Shown here: piece by piece, positions 49,422 through 58,950 of the stretch
How positions within the stretch are numbered: the stretch's first letter is position 1
Layout of the letters: every line of letters starts with the position of its first letter
Assembly (NCBI GenBank): GCA_913046365.1
Contig: CAJWRM010000001.1
Location: forward strand, 154,860 to 218,859
Reading direction: 5' to 3'
Length of the DNA stretch: 64,000 nt
Source: an uncultured Flavobacteriales bacterium
Lineage (GTDB): Bacteria > Bacteroidota > Bacteroidia > Flavobacteriales_D > Crocinitomicaceae
The notes under the pieces: model-generated
Database searches by the model: none
What the model saw: only the letters and a program-made list of their open reading frames with translations
Told to the model about the DNA's origin: nothing
Made by a program: the position numbers and the translations under genes

Positions 49422-50384
49422 CTAAGTAAGGTTGACCTCTTCTATCACGGGAGTGACTGACTTGAGCACTTCAAAAGCAGCAGCTGCCATTTTATTCTCG
49501 GTGTCTAAGGTTGGGTTTACCTCAACAACCTCAAAACATGCCGTTTTCCCTGTACGAATAAAGGTATTAATGATTTCAACAACTTCCTCTATATCAAAAC
49601 CACGTGGAACAGGAGTTCCGGTTCCTTTCGATATTCGGTCACAGTCAAGGCTATCTACATCAAAGGATATGTATATAACATCGCAAGAGGAGAGCTTCTG
49701 AACGGCCTCATCTAAGCAAACATCCATACCTCTAAAACGAATTTCATCCACTGTATAGTTTTTGATACTGTGCTCTTTCATACAAGCATCCTCCGGGGCT
49801 TCTGTATCTCTAACGCCAAAATAAATAAGCTCAGAGGCTTCAAGCTTCTTACCGGCAACCCCAATATTTTTAAGATTCGCCCAATGCGCTTCAGTTTCCT
49901 CAGGTACTTCATTAATTTGATGTGCCTTGTTGTCAATAGACAATCCTGCAGCAAGTGGCATTCCATGAACATTTCCTGATGGAGAGGTATATGGCGAATG
50001 TAAATCAGCATGCGCATCTACCCAAATGACACCTAATTTTTTATCCGTATGCACAGCCTTGACACCACTCATCGTTCCCAATGCAGAAGAATGATCACCA
50101 GATAAAACAATAGGATATACATCGTCTTTAATATTGTCATGGACGCATTCGCTTACACGACTGCATACGGATACAACACTTCCAATTCTCTTTGCAAAAC
50201 TATTTTTTACTTTATTATAGATGGATTCGTTTTCGGTTTCAATATCCTCATGAGGATATCGATTAAAATAATTATGGTTCTGATTGATCGCCGCAATTTC
50301 AATAGCATCAATACCTAAATCTGCTCCCCGAGTGCCTGCACCTATATCCGACCTATTTTTCAACAACTTTATCTCTTTCATCAT
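49422..50384 (-). CDS. rocF: Arginase/ureohydrolase family
   Basis: SGDHSSALGTMSGVKA, VIWVDAHADLHSPYTSPSGNVHGMPLA, YISFDVDSLDC. Confidence 0.92.
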   Translation of the reverse strand: MMKEIKLLKNRSDIGAGTRGADLGIDAIEIAAINQNHNYFNRYPHEDIETENESIYNKVKNSFAKRIGSVVSVCSRVSECVHDNIKDDVYPIVLSGDHSSALGTMSGVKAVHTDKKLGVIWVDAHADLHSPYTSPSGNVHGMPLAAGLSIDNKAHQINEVPEETEAHWANLKNIGVAGKKLEASELIYFGVRDTEAPEDACMKEHSIKNYTVDEIRFRGMDVCLDEAVQKLSSCDVIYISFDVDSLDCDRISKGTGTPVPRGFDIEEVVEIINTFIRTGKTACFEVVEVNPTLDTENKMAAAAFEVLKSVTPVIEEVNLT

Positions 50385-50561
50385 TATAATATGACTTTAT
50401 TTATAAACAATCGCTTTGCGCCGAAGCTAATAAAATTTCTCAAGAAATAATATTATTCCATTTGAAATCAAGGTTTTTCACGGATTATTATTAGGGCGAA
50501 TTACTTTGTTTTGTACCTTTCAAAAAAAGTGGCATTACATTAGTAAACAACAAAAAACCCT

Positions 50562-51254
50562 ATGGCCTTTAAATCTTCTTTCAAGAAAACGACAATGCTT
50601 ATTGGGTTTCAGTTTTTAGTAATCAAATCGTTATGTGGGCAGTTAGCCACTGAATTTTCTGGCGAATTAATTTACAGAATAAAAAAAATTGATGTAAACA
50701 ACATACAAAGTGGATTTGGGAATGACAGTCCAAATACAGAAGAAAAATTAATCATTTACGCCAAAGATTCTTTAATCAAACGTGTTCATTTCAATTCTGA
50801 AAATGGTATTCAAGAGAGTATTGAACATTTATCCTATGGGAAAAAAATTTTACTACTCAGCATTGATTCTTTGAATTATGCCATTCAGCTTCCAACGGAA
50901 CAAACCAATGATCAAAAACATCCTGATAGTACTTACAAGCTTTCCAAGAAATGCTTTCCAAAAATTCCTTTTGCTGGTCTTAAAGGAAAACCTATGTTGC
51001 TCTCTCATCCAATGCTAAGCAATGATCTTGAAATATGGTTCAGTAAAAATATACATCCTAAATACAATGCAGTATATCACCAGCTACCTGGACTACCATT
51101 GAAATACTATATTGTATCCGACAAAGGCCTATACCTATACGAGCTAGAGGCACTAAAACGGTATGACCCTCCGCTTGCTATTTTTCAAATTCCAAGAAAA
51201 ACTCATATCCTTTCACTTGAAGATTTTATTGATCTTCTAGAAAACAAAAAGTAA
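50562..51254 (+). CDS. GLPGLI-like secreted hypothetical protein
   Basis: Signal-peptide-like N-terminus, GELIYRIKKIDV... short repetitive beta-strand pattern, size and layout of GLPGLI family. Confidence 0.45.
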   Translation: MAFKSSFKKTTMLIGFQFLVIKSLCGQLATEFSGELIYRIKKIDVNNIQSGFGNDSPNTEEKLIIYAKDSLIKRVHFNSENGIQESIEHLSYGKKILLLSIDSLNYAIQLPTEQTNDQKHPDSTYKLSKKCFPKIPFAGLKGKPMLLSHPMLSNDLEIWFSKNIHPKYNAVYHQLPGLPLKYYIVSDKGLYLYELEALKRYDPPLAIFQIPRKTHILSLEDFIDLLENKK

Positions 51255-51364
51255 CCAAAGCCTTCTATTTAGTTTATAATGAACACTTGAGTGTTCAAAT
51301 ATATGGAGCAAAAGTCCAAATTCTGAGAGGCTTAAGGTTATATTCGTAATACAGTACAAAACGA

Positions 51365-53893
51365 ATGGAGGAAAACGAATTTATACCAGTAGATAATACA
51401 AAAACAAAAAAACGTCCTGCTAAAAAATCTAGTAAGTCAAAAAAAACTGGCAAGTCAAAAAATGGAAGCTCCGTATTTGCTAAAATAGATACACAAAAGC
51501 TTGGAACTATTTTAGGCTCATTTTTCCTTCTTTTTTCTATTTTCTTATTTCTATCCTGTGTTTCCTATTTATTTACTTGGCAACAAGACCAAGATAAGCT
51601 AATAAATTCATCCTTTTTTGATTTCATCTTTAGTCAATCGGATGTTGAAGTTCAAAATTGGCTTGGAAAATTTGGCGCTTGGATGTCTCATATGTTGATC
51701 TTTAACCTTTTTGGTATAACTTCCATTGGCCTCTGTTTTCTCATGTTTTTATTTGGCTTCAAAATTTTATTCAAAAAAGCATTGGTCGCAGGAGGAAAGG
51801 CGTTTTCAATAACAATGGCGTTTATGATATGGGGTTCTCTATTTTTAGCCTTCTTCTCAGCTGAGGTTCATATGCTGGGAGGAACCTTTGGATTTTATGC
51901 AAATCAATGGCTCCTTCAAACGCTTGGAGCAATCGGAACCATCAGTTTAGATCTATTACTGCTTTATATTATCATAACACTGATATTCAACCCAGATTAT
52001 AAAGCCATTTTCAATTACTTGTTCCCAAAGAAAGAAAAAACAGAAGACAATATAGCTGACGAGAAAGAGCTTTCTGAGGATGATAACATGGTTGTAATCA
52101 ACCCAATAACAGAAGAGGAAATCAAAGAAGATGTCGTTTCAGAAACCGTAGACTTTAGCGACGAAGATAAAATAGAAGAACCTCTAACAGAGGAAGAAAA
52201 CACAGCCGAAAATGAACCACTAGAAATTGAGGGCCAAATGACTGGTTCAACTGAACAAAATGACAATCAAAATCAAGCATCCGACGAGGAGTTTGAAATT
52301 GAAATTGCTGAAGAAGAAGCAATGGTTGATGAAAGTGAGCTTGGAGAACAAACCTTGGCAGAAAAGCTAGTTGAAGAGCATGGTGAATTTGATCCAAAAG
52401 CCGATTTAGAAGGCTATCTTCTACCATCGGTAGAACTTCTAAAAGATTATGGATCAAGTAGTGTCTCTGTCAATAAAGAGGAGCTAGAGACCAATAAAGA
52501 TAAAATCATTGAGACCCTATCAAATTATAAGATTGACATCGCTAAAATCAAGGCAACTGTTGGACCTACTGTAACGCTCTACGAAATCGTGCCTGCACCT
52601 GGAGTTCGCATCTCAAAAATAAAAAATCTTGAAGATGATATTGCTTTAAGTCTGAGTGCGCTAGGAATCAGAATTATCGCACCTATTCCCGGGAAAGGAA
52701 CAATTGGTATAGAGGTCCCTAATTCCAGTCCAGATATGGTAAGTATGCGTTCATTGATTGCCTCTGAAAAATTTCAGAACCACGATGGTCAACTTTCCGT
52801 TGTAATGGGTAAAACAATTACCAATGAAACGTTTGTCTTTGATCTCACCAAAATGCCTCACTTACTTGTAGCAGGTGCCACAGGACAGGGGAAATCCGTC
52901 GGATTAAATGCAATTTTAATATCTATTCTATACAGAAAGCATCCTTCACAGGTCAAATTTGTACTTGTAGATCCTAAAAAAGTAGAGCTTACACTTTACA
53001 ATAAAATTGAAAGGCATTTTCTAGCCAAGCTTCCAGGGGAAGAAGAAGCAATCATTACAGACACATCGAAGGTTGTAAATACTTTGAACTCTCTTTGTAT
53101 TGAAATGGATGAGCGATATGAACTACTAAAAGACGCACAGGTAAGAACAATAAAAGAGTACAACGAGAAATTCATCAAAAGGAAATTAAATCCTGAGAAA
53201 GGTCACAAATACCTTCCATATATTGTTGTGCTTATAGATGAGTTTGCCGATCTAATTATGACCGCAGGAAAAGAGATTGAACATCCCATTGCAAGAATTG
53301 CGCAATTAGCACGTGCCATAGGAATACACCTAATTGTTGCAACACAAAGACCTTCTGTGAACGTAATCACAGGAATGATCAAAGCAAATTTCCCAGCGCG
53401 AATTGCTTTTAGAGTATTGTCTAAAATAGATTCTCGAACAATTCTCGATGGCTCTGGCGCAGATCAGCTAATTGGTAGAGGAGATATGCTAATCTCTACA
53501 GGGCAAGAAATGATACGTCTGCAATGTGGATTTGTTGACACGCCAGAGGTTGAAGAAATCTGTAGCTTCATTGGAGATCAAAGAGCTTACCCCGATGCCC
53601 TAATACTACCAGAGTATGTACCTGAAGGAAGTGAAAGTAAAGGTGATATGGACATGGATGAAATGGATGCAATGTTTGTCGATGCTGCACGAATTGTCGT
53701 TATTAACCAGCAAGGTTCAGCAAGTCTTTTACAGCGAAAATTGAAATTGGGATACAACCGTGCAGGTCGCATTGTAGATCAGCTTGAGTCCTTGGGTATT
53801 ATCGGTCCATTCCAAGGAAGTAAGGCAAGAGATGTGCTGTACGCTGATATAGATTCTTTAGAGGAATATTTAAAAGTAAAAGGATTACTATAA
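51365..53893 (+). CDS. ftsK: DNA translocase FtsK
   Basis: N-term TM segments, acidic linker, PHLLVAGATGQGKSVGLNAILISILY, VVLIDEFADLIMTAGKEIE, RIAQLARAIGIHLIVATQRPSVNVITG, winged-helix gamma domain at C-term. Confidence 0.97.
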   Translation: MEENEFIPVDNTKTKKRPAKKSSKSKKTGKSKNGSSVFAKIDTQKLGTILGSFFLLFSIFLFLSCVSYLFTWQQDQDKLINSSFFDFIFSQSDVEVQNWLGKFGAWMSHMLIFNLFGITSIGLCFLMFLFGFKILFKKALVAGGKAFSITMAFMIWGSLFLAFFSAEVHMLGGTFGFYANQWLLQTLGAIGTISLDLLLLYIIITLIFNPDYKAIFNYLFPKKEKTEDNIADEKELSEDDNMVVINPITEEEIKEDVVSETVDFSDEDKIEEPLTEEENTAENEPLEIEGQMTGSTEQNDNQNQASDEEFEIEIAEEEAMVDESELGEQTLAEKLVEEHGEFDPKADLEGYLLPSVELLKDYGSSSVSVNKEELETNKDKIIETLSNYKIDIAKIKATVGPTVTLYEIVPAPGVRISKIKNLEDDIALSLSALGIRIIAPIPGKGTIGIEVPNSSPDMVSMRSLIASEKFQNHDGQLSVVMGKTITNETFVFDLTKMPHLLVAGATGQGKSVGLNAILISILYRKHPSQVKFVLVDPKKVELTLYNKIERHFLAKLPGEEEAIITDTSKVVNTLNSLCIEMDERYELLKDAQVRTIKEYNEKFIKRKLNPEKGHKYLPYIVVLIDEFADLIMTAGKEIEHPIARIAQLARAIGIHLIVATQRPSVNVITGMIKANFPARIAFRVLSKIDSRTILDGSGADQLIGRGDMLISTGQEMIRLQCGFVDTPEVEEICSFIGDQRAYPDALILPEYVPEGSESKGDMDMDEMDAMFVDAARIVVINQQGSASLLQRKLKLGYNRAGRIVDQLESLGIIGPFQGSKARDVLYADIDSLEEYLKVKGLL

Positions 53894-53894
53894 G

Positions 53895-54272
53895 CTAATC
53901 AATCTCTAGCGGCATTGAATAATGACCGAGATGAGGTATTAGGTATTCAGCATAAATAGAATTAGCCAATACTAAAAATTGATCTTCATTCAATATTGCT
54001 TTATCCCCTAGTTTCTGAATCACTTCTTGAGCCCAAAGCTTTCGTTCTTGAGATTTAACAGAGTTGAGATTAAAATCATAAGGTTCTATCTCATCTTCAA
54101 GCTCGAGTAATCCATATTTTCCTGATAAAATATAAATCTGATTTGCTCCCCATGATTCAGCATAATTCATCCAAGCTTTGAAAGCTACAGAAACATACAT
54201 GTCCTTTGCCTTAGTAGAGGTATTCTGTTTCTCTTTTACACAAGCAACAAGGGCGATCTTTCTCTTAGTCAT
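53895..54272 (-). CDS. DUF6884-like protein
   Basis: MTKRKIALVACVKEKQNTSTKAKDMYVSVAFKAWMNYAESWGANQIYILSGKYGLLELEDEIEPYDFNL; ATG at 54272 preferred. Confidence 0.75.
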   Translation of the reverse strand: MTKRKIALVACVKEKQNTSTKAKDMYVSVAFKAWMNYAESWGANQIYILSGKYGLLELEDEIEPYDFNLNSVKSQERKLWAQEVIQKLGDKAILNEDQFLVLANSIYAEYLIPHLGHYSMPLEID

Positions 54273-56661
54273 TGTCGAAATATAAAGCATTGGCCACCAG
54301 TAGCTTTCCATTTTCCCAAAATCCTCTAAAAAGAGGATTATCACAGAAATAGATCAACTCACCTTTGCCATAATCTTCAACACCAAGAATCATAGCATTC
54401 CCTTGATTTAATGCAGCCTTTGTACCAACAAACCCTGAAACTTGCTGAGCATTTTCTGGTAGCGATAAAATAGTCTTTGCATTTTTTAAGCTAAAGTTAG
54501 ATGCTGATTGTCGCAATGAATAATAACCTTCATAACCGAAAGTCAGCGGACTAGATTTAGCAAGCAAGTCACATTTATATATCGCTCCTGTTATGAGGCC
54601 ACTTAGCTCCTCCCGCTCAGTTGCAGTCAAATCCGATTCAATATCTCTCACAGAAATGTCAAAATCAGGAACAAAATTAAAGGAGGCATCACCAAAAATA
54701 AGCAGACGTCCACCATTTTCTATCCAAGTTTTAAGCTGGTTCAGTTCGCTAGCAGAAAGCTCTCCTTCTGGCAGAGCGATTATATCAAGTTCATCAATTC
54801 GATTCAATTCCGATACACGAAACATACGAAATGGCAAAGCCAATTCTTTTTCAAAGAAATGCCAAATTTCACCTGTATTCAAAGGGGATAAGTCTCCTCC
54901 AGAAAGAACTCCGACCTGAGGCATGAAAATTTCGTTATACGACGAAGATCCAAAATCCTTACCTTTTGAAACATAACCAGAGGCGACGGGATGAATATCA
55001 ATCCATGAATCTTTTGCAGCAGAACGAAGAATTTGGTCGAAATTAAGAATGTCTTTATTAATCCCTCTAGGAATTACAAGGGTACCTACGGGATAAACCT
55101 TATCCTCAATCTGAAATTCCTTTTCAGCTACTTTAACGGCGATGTTTTGTGACAAAATTGATTGCAAAAATGCCGCTGAATTCATAGAATTCCATTTGCA
55201 CAAATATGCATAACAATTTGGCATCGGATTCCGTGCAAAGCTTTGAGACCAATTGGCTTCAACTTCAAGCGTCCCATTGAAACCATAGGCATCTAAACCA
55301 TAAGCAAAGGGAAGGGACCAAGCTGTAATGTCGTAAGTTAATGAATCAGATAGATAAGTTTTCGGTTCAAAAAGTACCTCAACCATAGGTCCTTTAAGCT
55401 GATTGGTTGAAACTACTAAGTCACTTTTAGTATAGATTAAAGTCTCTTCCGCCTGTTTTTCAAAAGACCAAGCCCTAACCTTACCTGATGTTGGAATATG
55501 ACCGAATTCAATATCATGAGCGCGCAATAAATTTGTAATCTTTTGAAGTTTGTCATTTTCTCCGCGAAGAATATAATGGCCATATTTATATTTTCTATTC
55601 AGGCTAAATGCATTGTAATTTTCAATAAGTTCCTTTTTATTTTCAAGACTCACCTCCACCGTTGAAAGACCTGTTGTAACATGATGATCAATGCGGTCCC
55701 GTAAAGTTAAAGTATCCCCTAAGTTTGTCCGCACACTTTTACCCGCTCTGCCACTTCCGGCTTGTTCATAGGTCATCCCGATTGCACCATTGTACATGGG
55801 ATAAGTATCACCATAGCTCGGATAGAGCAAATCAAAAATTTCTTTAGAGAAATACAACCAACCTGCATTATCAAAGTACTTCGCATGGTTTTTTCCAATT
55901 CTCTCCTGAAATTCTCTTTGCCAATCTGTGATGATTTCGTGGAATGGCTCAGCTGCCGGCGGAAAATAATAAGGCTCATTATATCCTTGTTCATGAAAAT
56001 CTACATGAACATGTGGCAACCATCGATTATAAACCTTCATTCTTTGCTGACTTTCCACTTGCGTAAGCCATGCCCAATCACGATTAAGGTCAAACAAGTA
56101 GTGATTAAAACGTCCTCCTGGCCACGGCTCCTTATGTTCTATTGACGAAGGGTCTATATTTTCAGTAATAGAGGCATATTGTTTGAAAAAATTGACATAC
56201 CGGTCCCTACCATCTGGATTTAGACAAGGATCAATAATTACAATTGTTTCCTCCAACCAATCTTTATGCTCGGTTAAAAGCTTATAGGCGGTTAGAATAG
56301 ATGATTCTGTAGCTGAACTTTCATTCCCATGTACATTATAGCTTAACCAGATAATGGGTAGTTTCGAGCTACTATCACGCATCAAGTGCATATCTCGTAA
56401 TTCATCTAACCTGTTGACGTTTTCCTCACTTCCCAAAAAAAACAAAATCAACTTACGGCCTTCGTTAGTTTCCCCATACTCTAATATTTTACTTTGGTTC
56501 TTAAAAGCATTGTGGAGGTTTTCATAAAAAGAAATCACTTCGTGATGCCTTGTGAACTCTTGACCAATTTCATGACCTAAAAGAGATTTTAAGGAAGGGG
56601 TTTCTTGTGCGAATGCATTTGATGTAAGAAATAGTATGGTAAGGAGGATAAATTGTTTCAT
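54265..56661 (-). CDS. M14 family zinc carboxypeptidase
   Basis: WLSYNVHGNESSATESS zinc motif, IDPCLNPDGRDRYVNFFKQY, HVHVDFHEQGYNEPYYFPPAAEP. Confidence 0.93.
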   Translation of the reverse strand: MKQFILLTILFLTSNAFAQETPSLKSLLGHEIGQEFTRHHEVISFYENLHNAFKNQSKILEYGETNEGRKLILFFLGSEENVNRLDELRDMHLMRDSSSKLPIIWLSYNVHGNESSATESSILTAYKLLTEHKDWLEETIVIIDPCLNPDGRDRYVNFFKQYASITENIDPSSIEHKEPWPGGRFNHYLFDLNRDWAWLTQVESQQRMKVYNRWLPHVHVDFHEQGYNEPYYFPPAAEPFHEIITDWQREFQERIGKNHAKYFDNAGWLYFSKEIFDLLYPSYGDTYPMYNGAIGMTYEQAGSGRAGKSVRTNLGDTLTLRDRIDHHVTTGLSTVEVSLENKKELIENYNAFSLNRKYKYGHYILRGENDKLQKITNLLRAHDIEFGHIPTSGKVRAWSFEKQAEETLIYTKSDLVVSTNQLKGPMVEVLFEPKTYLSDSLTYDITAWSLPFAYGLDAYGFNGTLEVEANWSQSFARNPMPNCYAYLCKWNSMNSAAFLQSILSQNIAVKVAEKEFQIEDKVYPVGTLVIPRGINKDILNFDQILRSAAKDSWIDIHPVASGYVSKGKDFGSSSYNEIFMPQVGVLSGGDLSPLNTGEIWHFFEKELALPFRMFRVSELNRIDELDIIALPEGELSASELNQLKTWIENGGRLLIFGDASFNFVPDFDISVRDIESDLTATEREELSGLITGAIYKCDLLAKSSPLTFGYEGYYSLRQSASNFSLKNAKTILSLPENAQQVSGFVGTKAALNQGNAMILGVEDYGKGELIYFCDNPLFRGFWENGKLLVANALYFDND

Positions 56662-56699
56662 GATAAAATTTTACTAAAAATAATAAAGATTGCCTGTAG

Positions 56700-58481
56700 T
56701 TAAGCATCTAGCTGCTGCATCTCAACAAGTTTGGCATAAACACCATTGTTTGACATCAATTCCTTATGCTTTCCTGATTCAGCAACAACACCATTTTCAA
56801 GCACTAAAATCATATCAGCTTTTTTAATCGTAGAGAGACGATGAGCAATGACAATCGAGGTCCTATCCTTCATCAAAAGGTCTAAAGCCTCCTGAACCAA
56901 TTTCTCAGAGACTGAATCAAGTGCTGATGTAGCCTCATCTAGAATCAGAATGGTTGGATTCTTTAAGATTGCTCGGGCGATAGCTATACGTTGTTTTTGG
57001 CCACCTGAGAGTTGTATTCCACGGTCACCAACTTCCGTGTCTAGCGCATCTGGGAATGACTGAATAAATTCCCATGCATTTGCTTTTTTCGCTGCATCAA
57101 CAACTTCAACTTTTGAAGCGTTTGGGTTACCAAATTGAATATTCTCAAATATACTACCTGAAAATAAGAGCACGTCCTGCGGCACATATGCCATATTCGT
57201 TCTTAAATAATTAAGATCAAAATTTTCAATAGGCACATTGCCCATTTGAATAGATCCATTTGATGCTGAATAGAAATTGAGTATTAAACTCGCTATAGTC
57301 GTTTTTCCTGACCCACTTGATCCCACAAGCGCTACACGATCGTTCTTACATATTTCAAACGATACATCTCTTAAGACTTCCACATCATCTCTTTGGGCAT
57401 AACGAAAATTAACATGTTGAAAGGAAATAGATCCATCTATTCCTGCTGAGTGCATACCTGATTTAATTTGTGTTTCCTCTTGATCGTTTAGAATCTCCAT
57501 TAGATTTTCAATAGCGCCCCGTGTCTTTTGAATATTAGCATATAAATCTGGCAATGAACCTACACTCGCACCCATCATTATGGTAAACAATACAAATTGA
57601 TAGAACCCTTCATTTGACAGTTCAGGTTGCGGACCTTGTGTCATTAATAAACCCTGCCAAACTATAAAAACAATGGCTCCAAATAAACAAAAGATGATAA
57701 AGGAAACAAACAAACCACGCCAAATACCGCTTTTTACATTTAAGTTTCTGATTTCTTTTGTTTTCTTGCCATAATTTGAAATAGAAAAACGTTCAAAAGT
57801 AAAAGCCTTGACATTTGAAATTCCAGATAAGGTTTCTTCAATGATAGAATTTGACTCCGCTGCATAATCCTGTGCCTGCTTACTTAATTTACGAATAAAC
57901 CTTCCAAAAAGAACAGCTAGAATAGCCATAATAGGAACAGTTCCAAGCATTATTAGGGCTAGCTTCCATGAAATCATAAATAAGAAGGCCACACCTCCTA
58001 AAATAATAATGATCTGTCGAAAAAACTCAGCGATGGTCGTACGAAGTGTTTCTTGAATTTGGGTAATATCCGACGAGACCCGACTCGTTAACTCACCAAC
58101 CTTGTTGATATCAAAAAAACTCATTGGCATATAAACCATTTTCTTGAAGGCTGCATTACGAATATCACGCAATGTGTTTTCGGTGACATTATTAAAAATA
58201 ACGACGCGGACAAAAGAGAACACAGCCTGAAATGCAAATAAAATAAACAAGGCGAATGCCACATCCGTAGCATTGTCAAAAGTCAAGAGTTCGATACTGT
58301 CCTTCGAAACAGATGTATTAGTCGTTGTAGAACCTAAAAGTTTACCCATTAAATAAGGAAAGACCAATCCAGCTGAGGACGAAAGAAAAAGAAAAACCCA
58401 ACCAACCAGATACCACCATAGATATGGGCGAATAAAGTAAATAAGTGAAATTTTTGATTGAAACCTTTGTTTTTCTTCCAT
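56700..58481 (-). CDS. ABC transporter, fused TM + ATP-binding domains (MsbA/LmrA-like)
   Basis: Walker A VGSSGSGKTTIASLIL, signature QLSGGQKQRIAIARAIL, Walker B ILILDEATSALD, H-loop VIAHRLST; ATG at 58481 preferred over TTG at 58496. Confidence 0.95.
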   Translation of the reverse strand: MEEKQRFQSKISLIYFIRPYLWWYLVGWVFLFLSSSAGLVFPYLMGKLLGSTTTNTSVSKDSIELLTFDNATDVAFALFILFAFQAVFSFVRVVIFNNVTENTLRDIRNAAFKKMVYMPMSFFDINKVGELTSRVSSDITQIQETLRTTIAEFFRQIIIILGGVAFLFMISWKLALIMLGTVPIMAILAVLFGRFIRKLSKQAQDYAAESNSIIEETLSGISNVKAFTFERFSISNYGKKTKEIRNLNVKSGIWRGLFVSFIIFCLFGAIVFIVWQGLLMTQGPQPELSNEGFYQFVLFTIMMGASVGSLPDLYANIQKTRGAIENLMEILNDQEETQIKSGMHSAGIDGSISFQHVNFRYAQRDDVEVLRDVSFEICKNDRVALVGSSGSGKTTIASLILNFYSASNGSIQMGNVPIENFDLNYLRTNMAYVPQDVLLFSGSIFENIQFGNPNASKVEVVDAAKKANAWEFIQSFPDALDTEVGDRGIQLSGGQKQRIAIARAILKNPTILILDEATSALDSVSEKLVQEALDLLMKDRTSIVIAHRLSTIKKADMILVLENGVVAESGKHKELMSNNGVYAKLVEMQQLDA

Positions 58482-58575
58482 GGAGCGCTGTCCCAAAAAT
58501 GAGTCTGATTTTTCAACTACAAAAATAATGGTTTCATTGAGTATTGCTTTTTTTTAAATATTTTTCTTCGATACA

Positions 58576-58605
58576 TTTGTATTCTCTAAAAAAAACCTAT
58601 CTTTG
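58576..58605 (+). promoter_or_regulatory. Bacteroidota-type sigma-A promoter for rpmH
   Basis: TTTG (58576-58579), 18-bp spacer, TATCTTTG (58598-58605). Confidence 0.7.
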
Positions 58606-58641
58606 CATTCCTCAAATAAACATTAATTTGAATTAAAAGAA

Positions 58642-58800
58642 ATGAAAAGAACGTTTCAACCTTCGTTAAGAAAAAGAAGAAATAAGCACGGTTTTAGAAG
58701 CAGAATGGCAACTAAAAACGGAAGACGTGTACTTGCTGCGCGAAGAAGAAAAGGAAGAAAGAAATTAAGTGTTTCCTCTGAAACACTAGCAAAGAGATAA
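58642..58800 (+). CDS. rpmH: 50S ribosomal protein L34 (absent from the ORF track because it is only 52 aa)
   Basis: [52 protein letters not shown]. Confidence 0.98.
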   Translation: MKRTFQPSLRKRRNKHGFRSRMATKNGRRVLAARRRKGRKKLSVSSETLAKR

Positions 58801-58823
58801 TTATTATCTTTTTAATAACACTG

Positions 58824-58849
58824 AAAAGCCCTCAATAGAGGGCTTTTTT
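58824..58849. terminator. Intrinsic terminator hairpin (copy A), downstream of rpmH
   Basis: AAAAGCCCTCAATAGAGGGCTTTTTT: 7-bp GC-rich stem AGCCCTC/GAGGGCT, flanking A and T tracts. Confidence 0.9.
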
Positions 58850-58899
58850 AATGGCTAAAAACTCATAAAAGAAGCTTTAATATGTAAATAGCATGAACT

Positions 58900-58928
58900 A
58901 AAAAAGCCCTCAATAGAGGGCTTTTTTT
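58900..58928. terminator. Intrinsic terminator hairpin (copy B), downstream of pckA
   Basis: AAAAAAGCCCTCAATAGAGGGCTTTTTTTT; same stem-loop sequence as copy A. Confidence 0.9.
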
Positions 58929-58950
58929 TAAATATTCAGATGTAAAAATT

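Noticed and set aside
52015-52457. Minus-strand ORFs in ftsK linker
   Set aside because: Serine/leucine-rich antisense of the acidic FtsK linker; composition artefact
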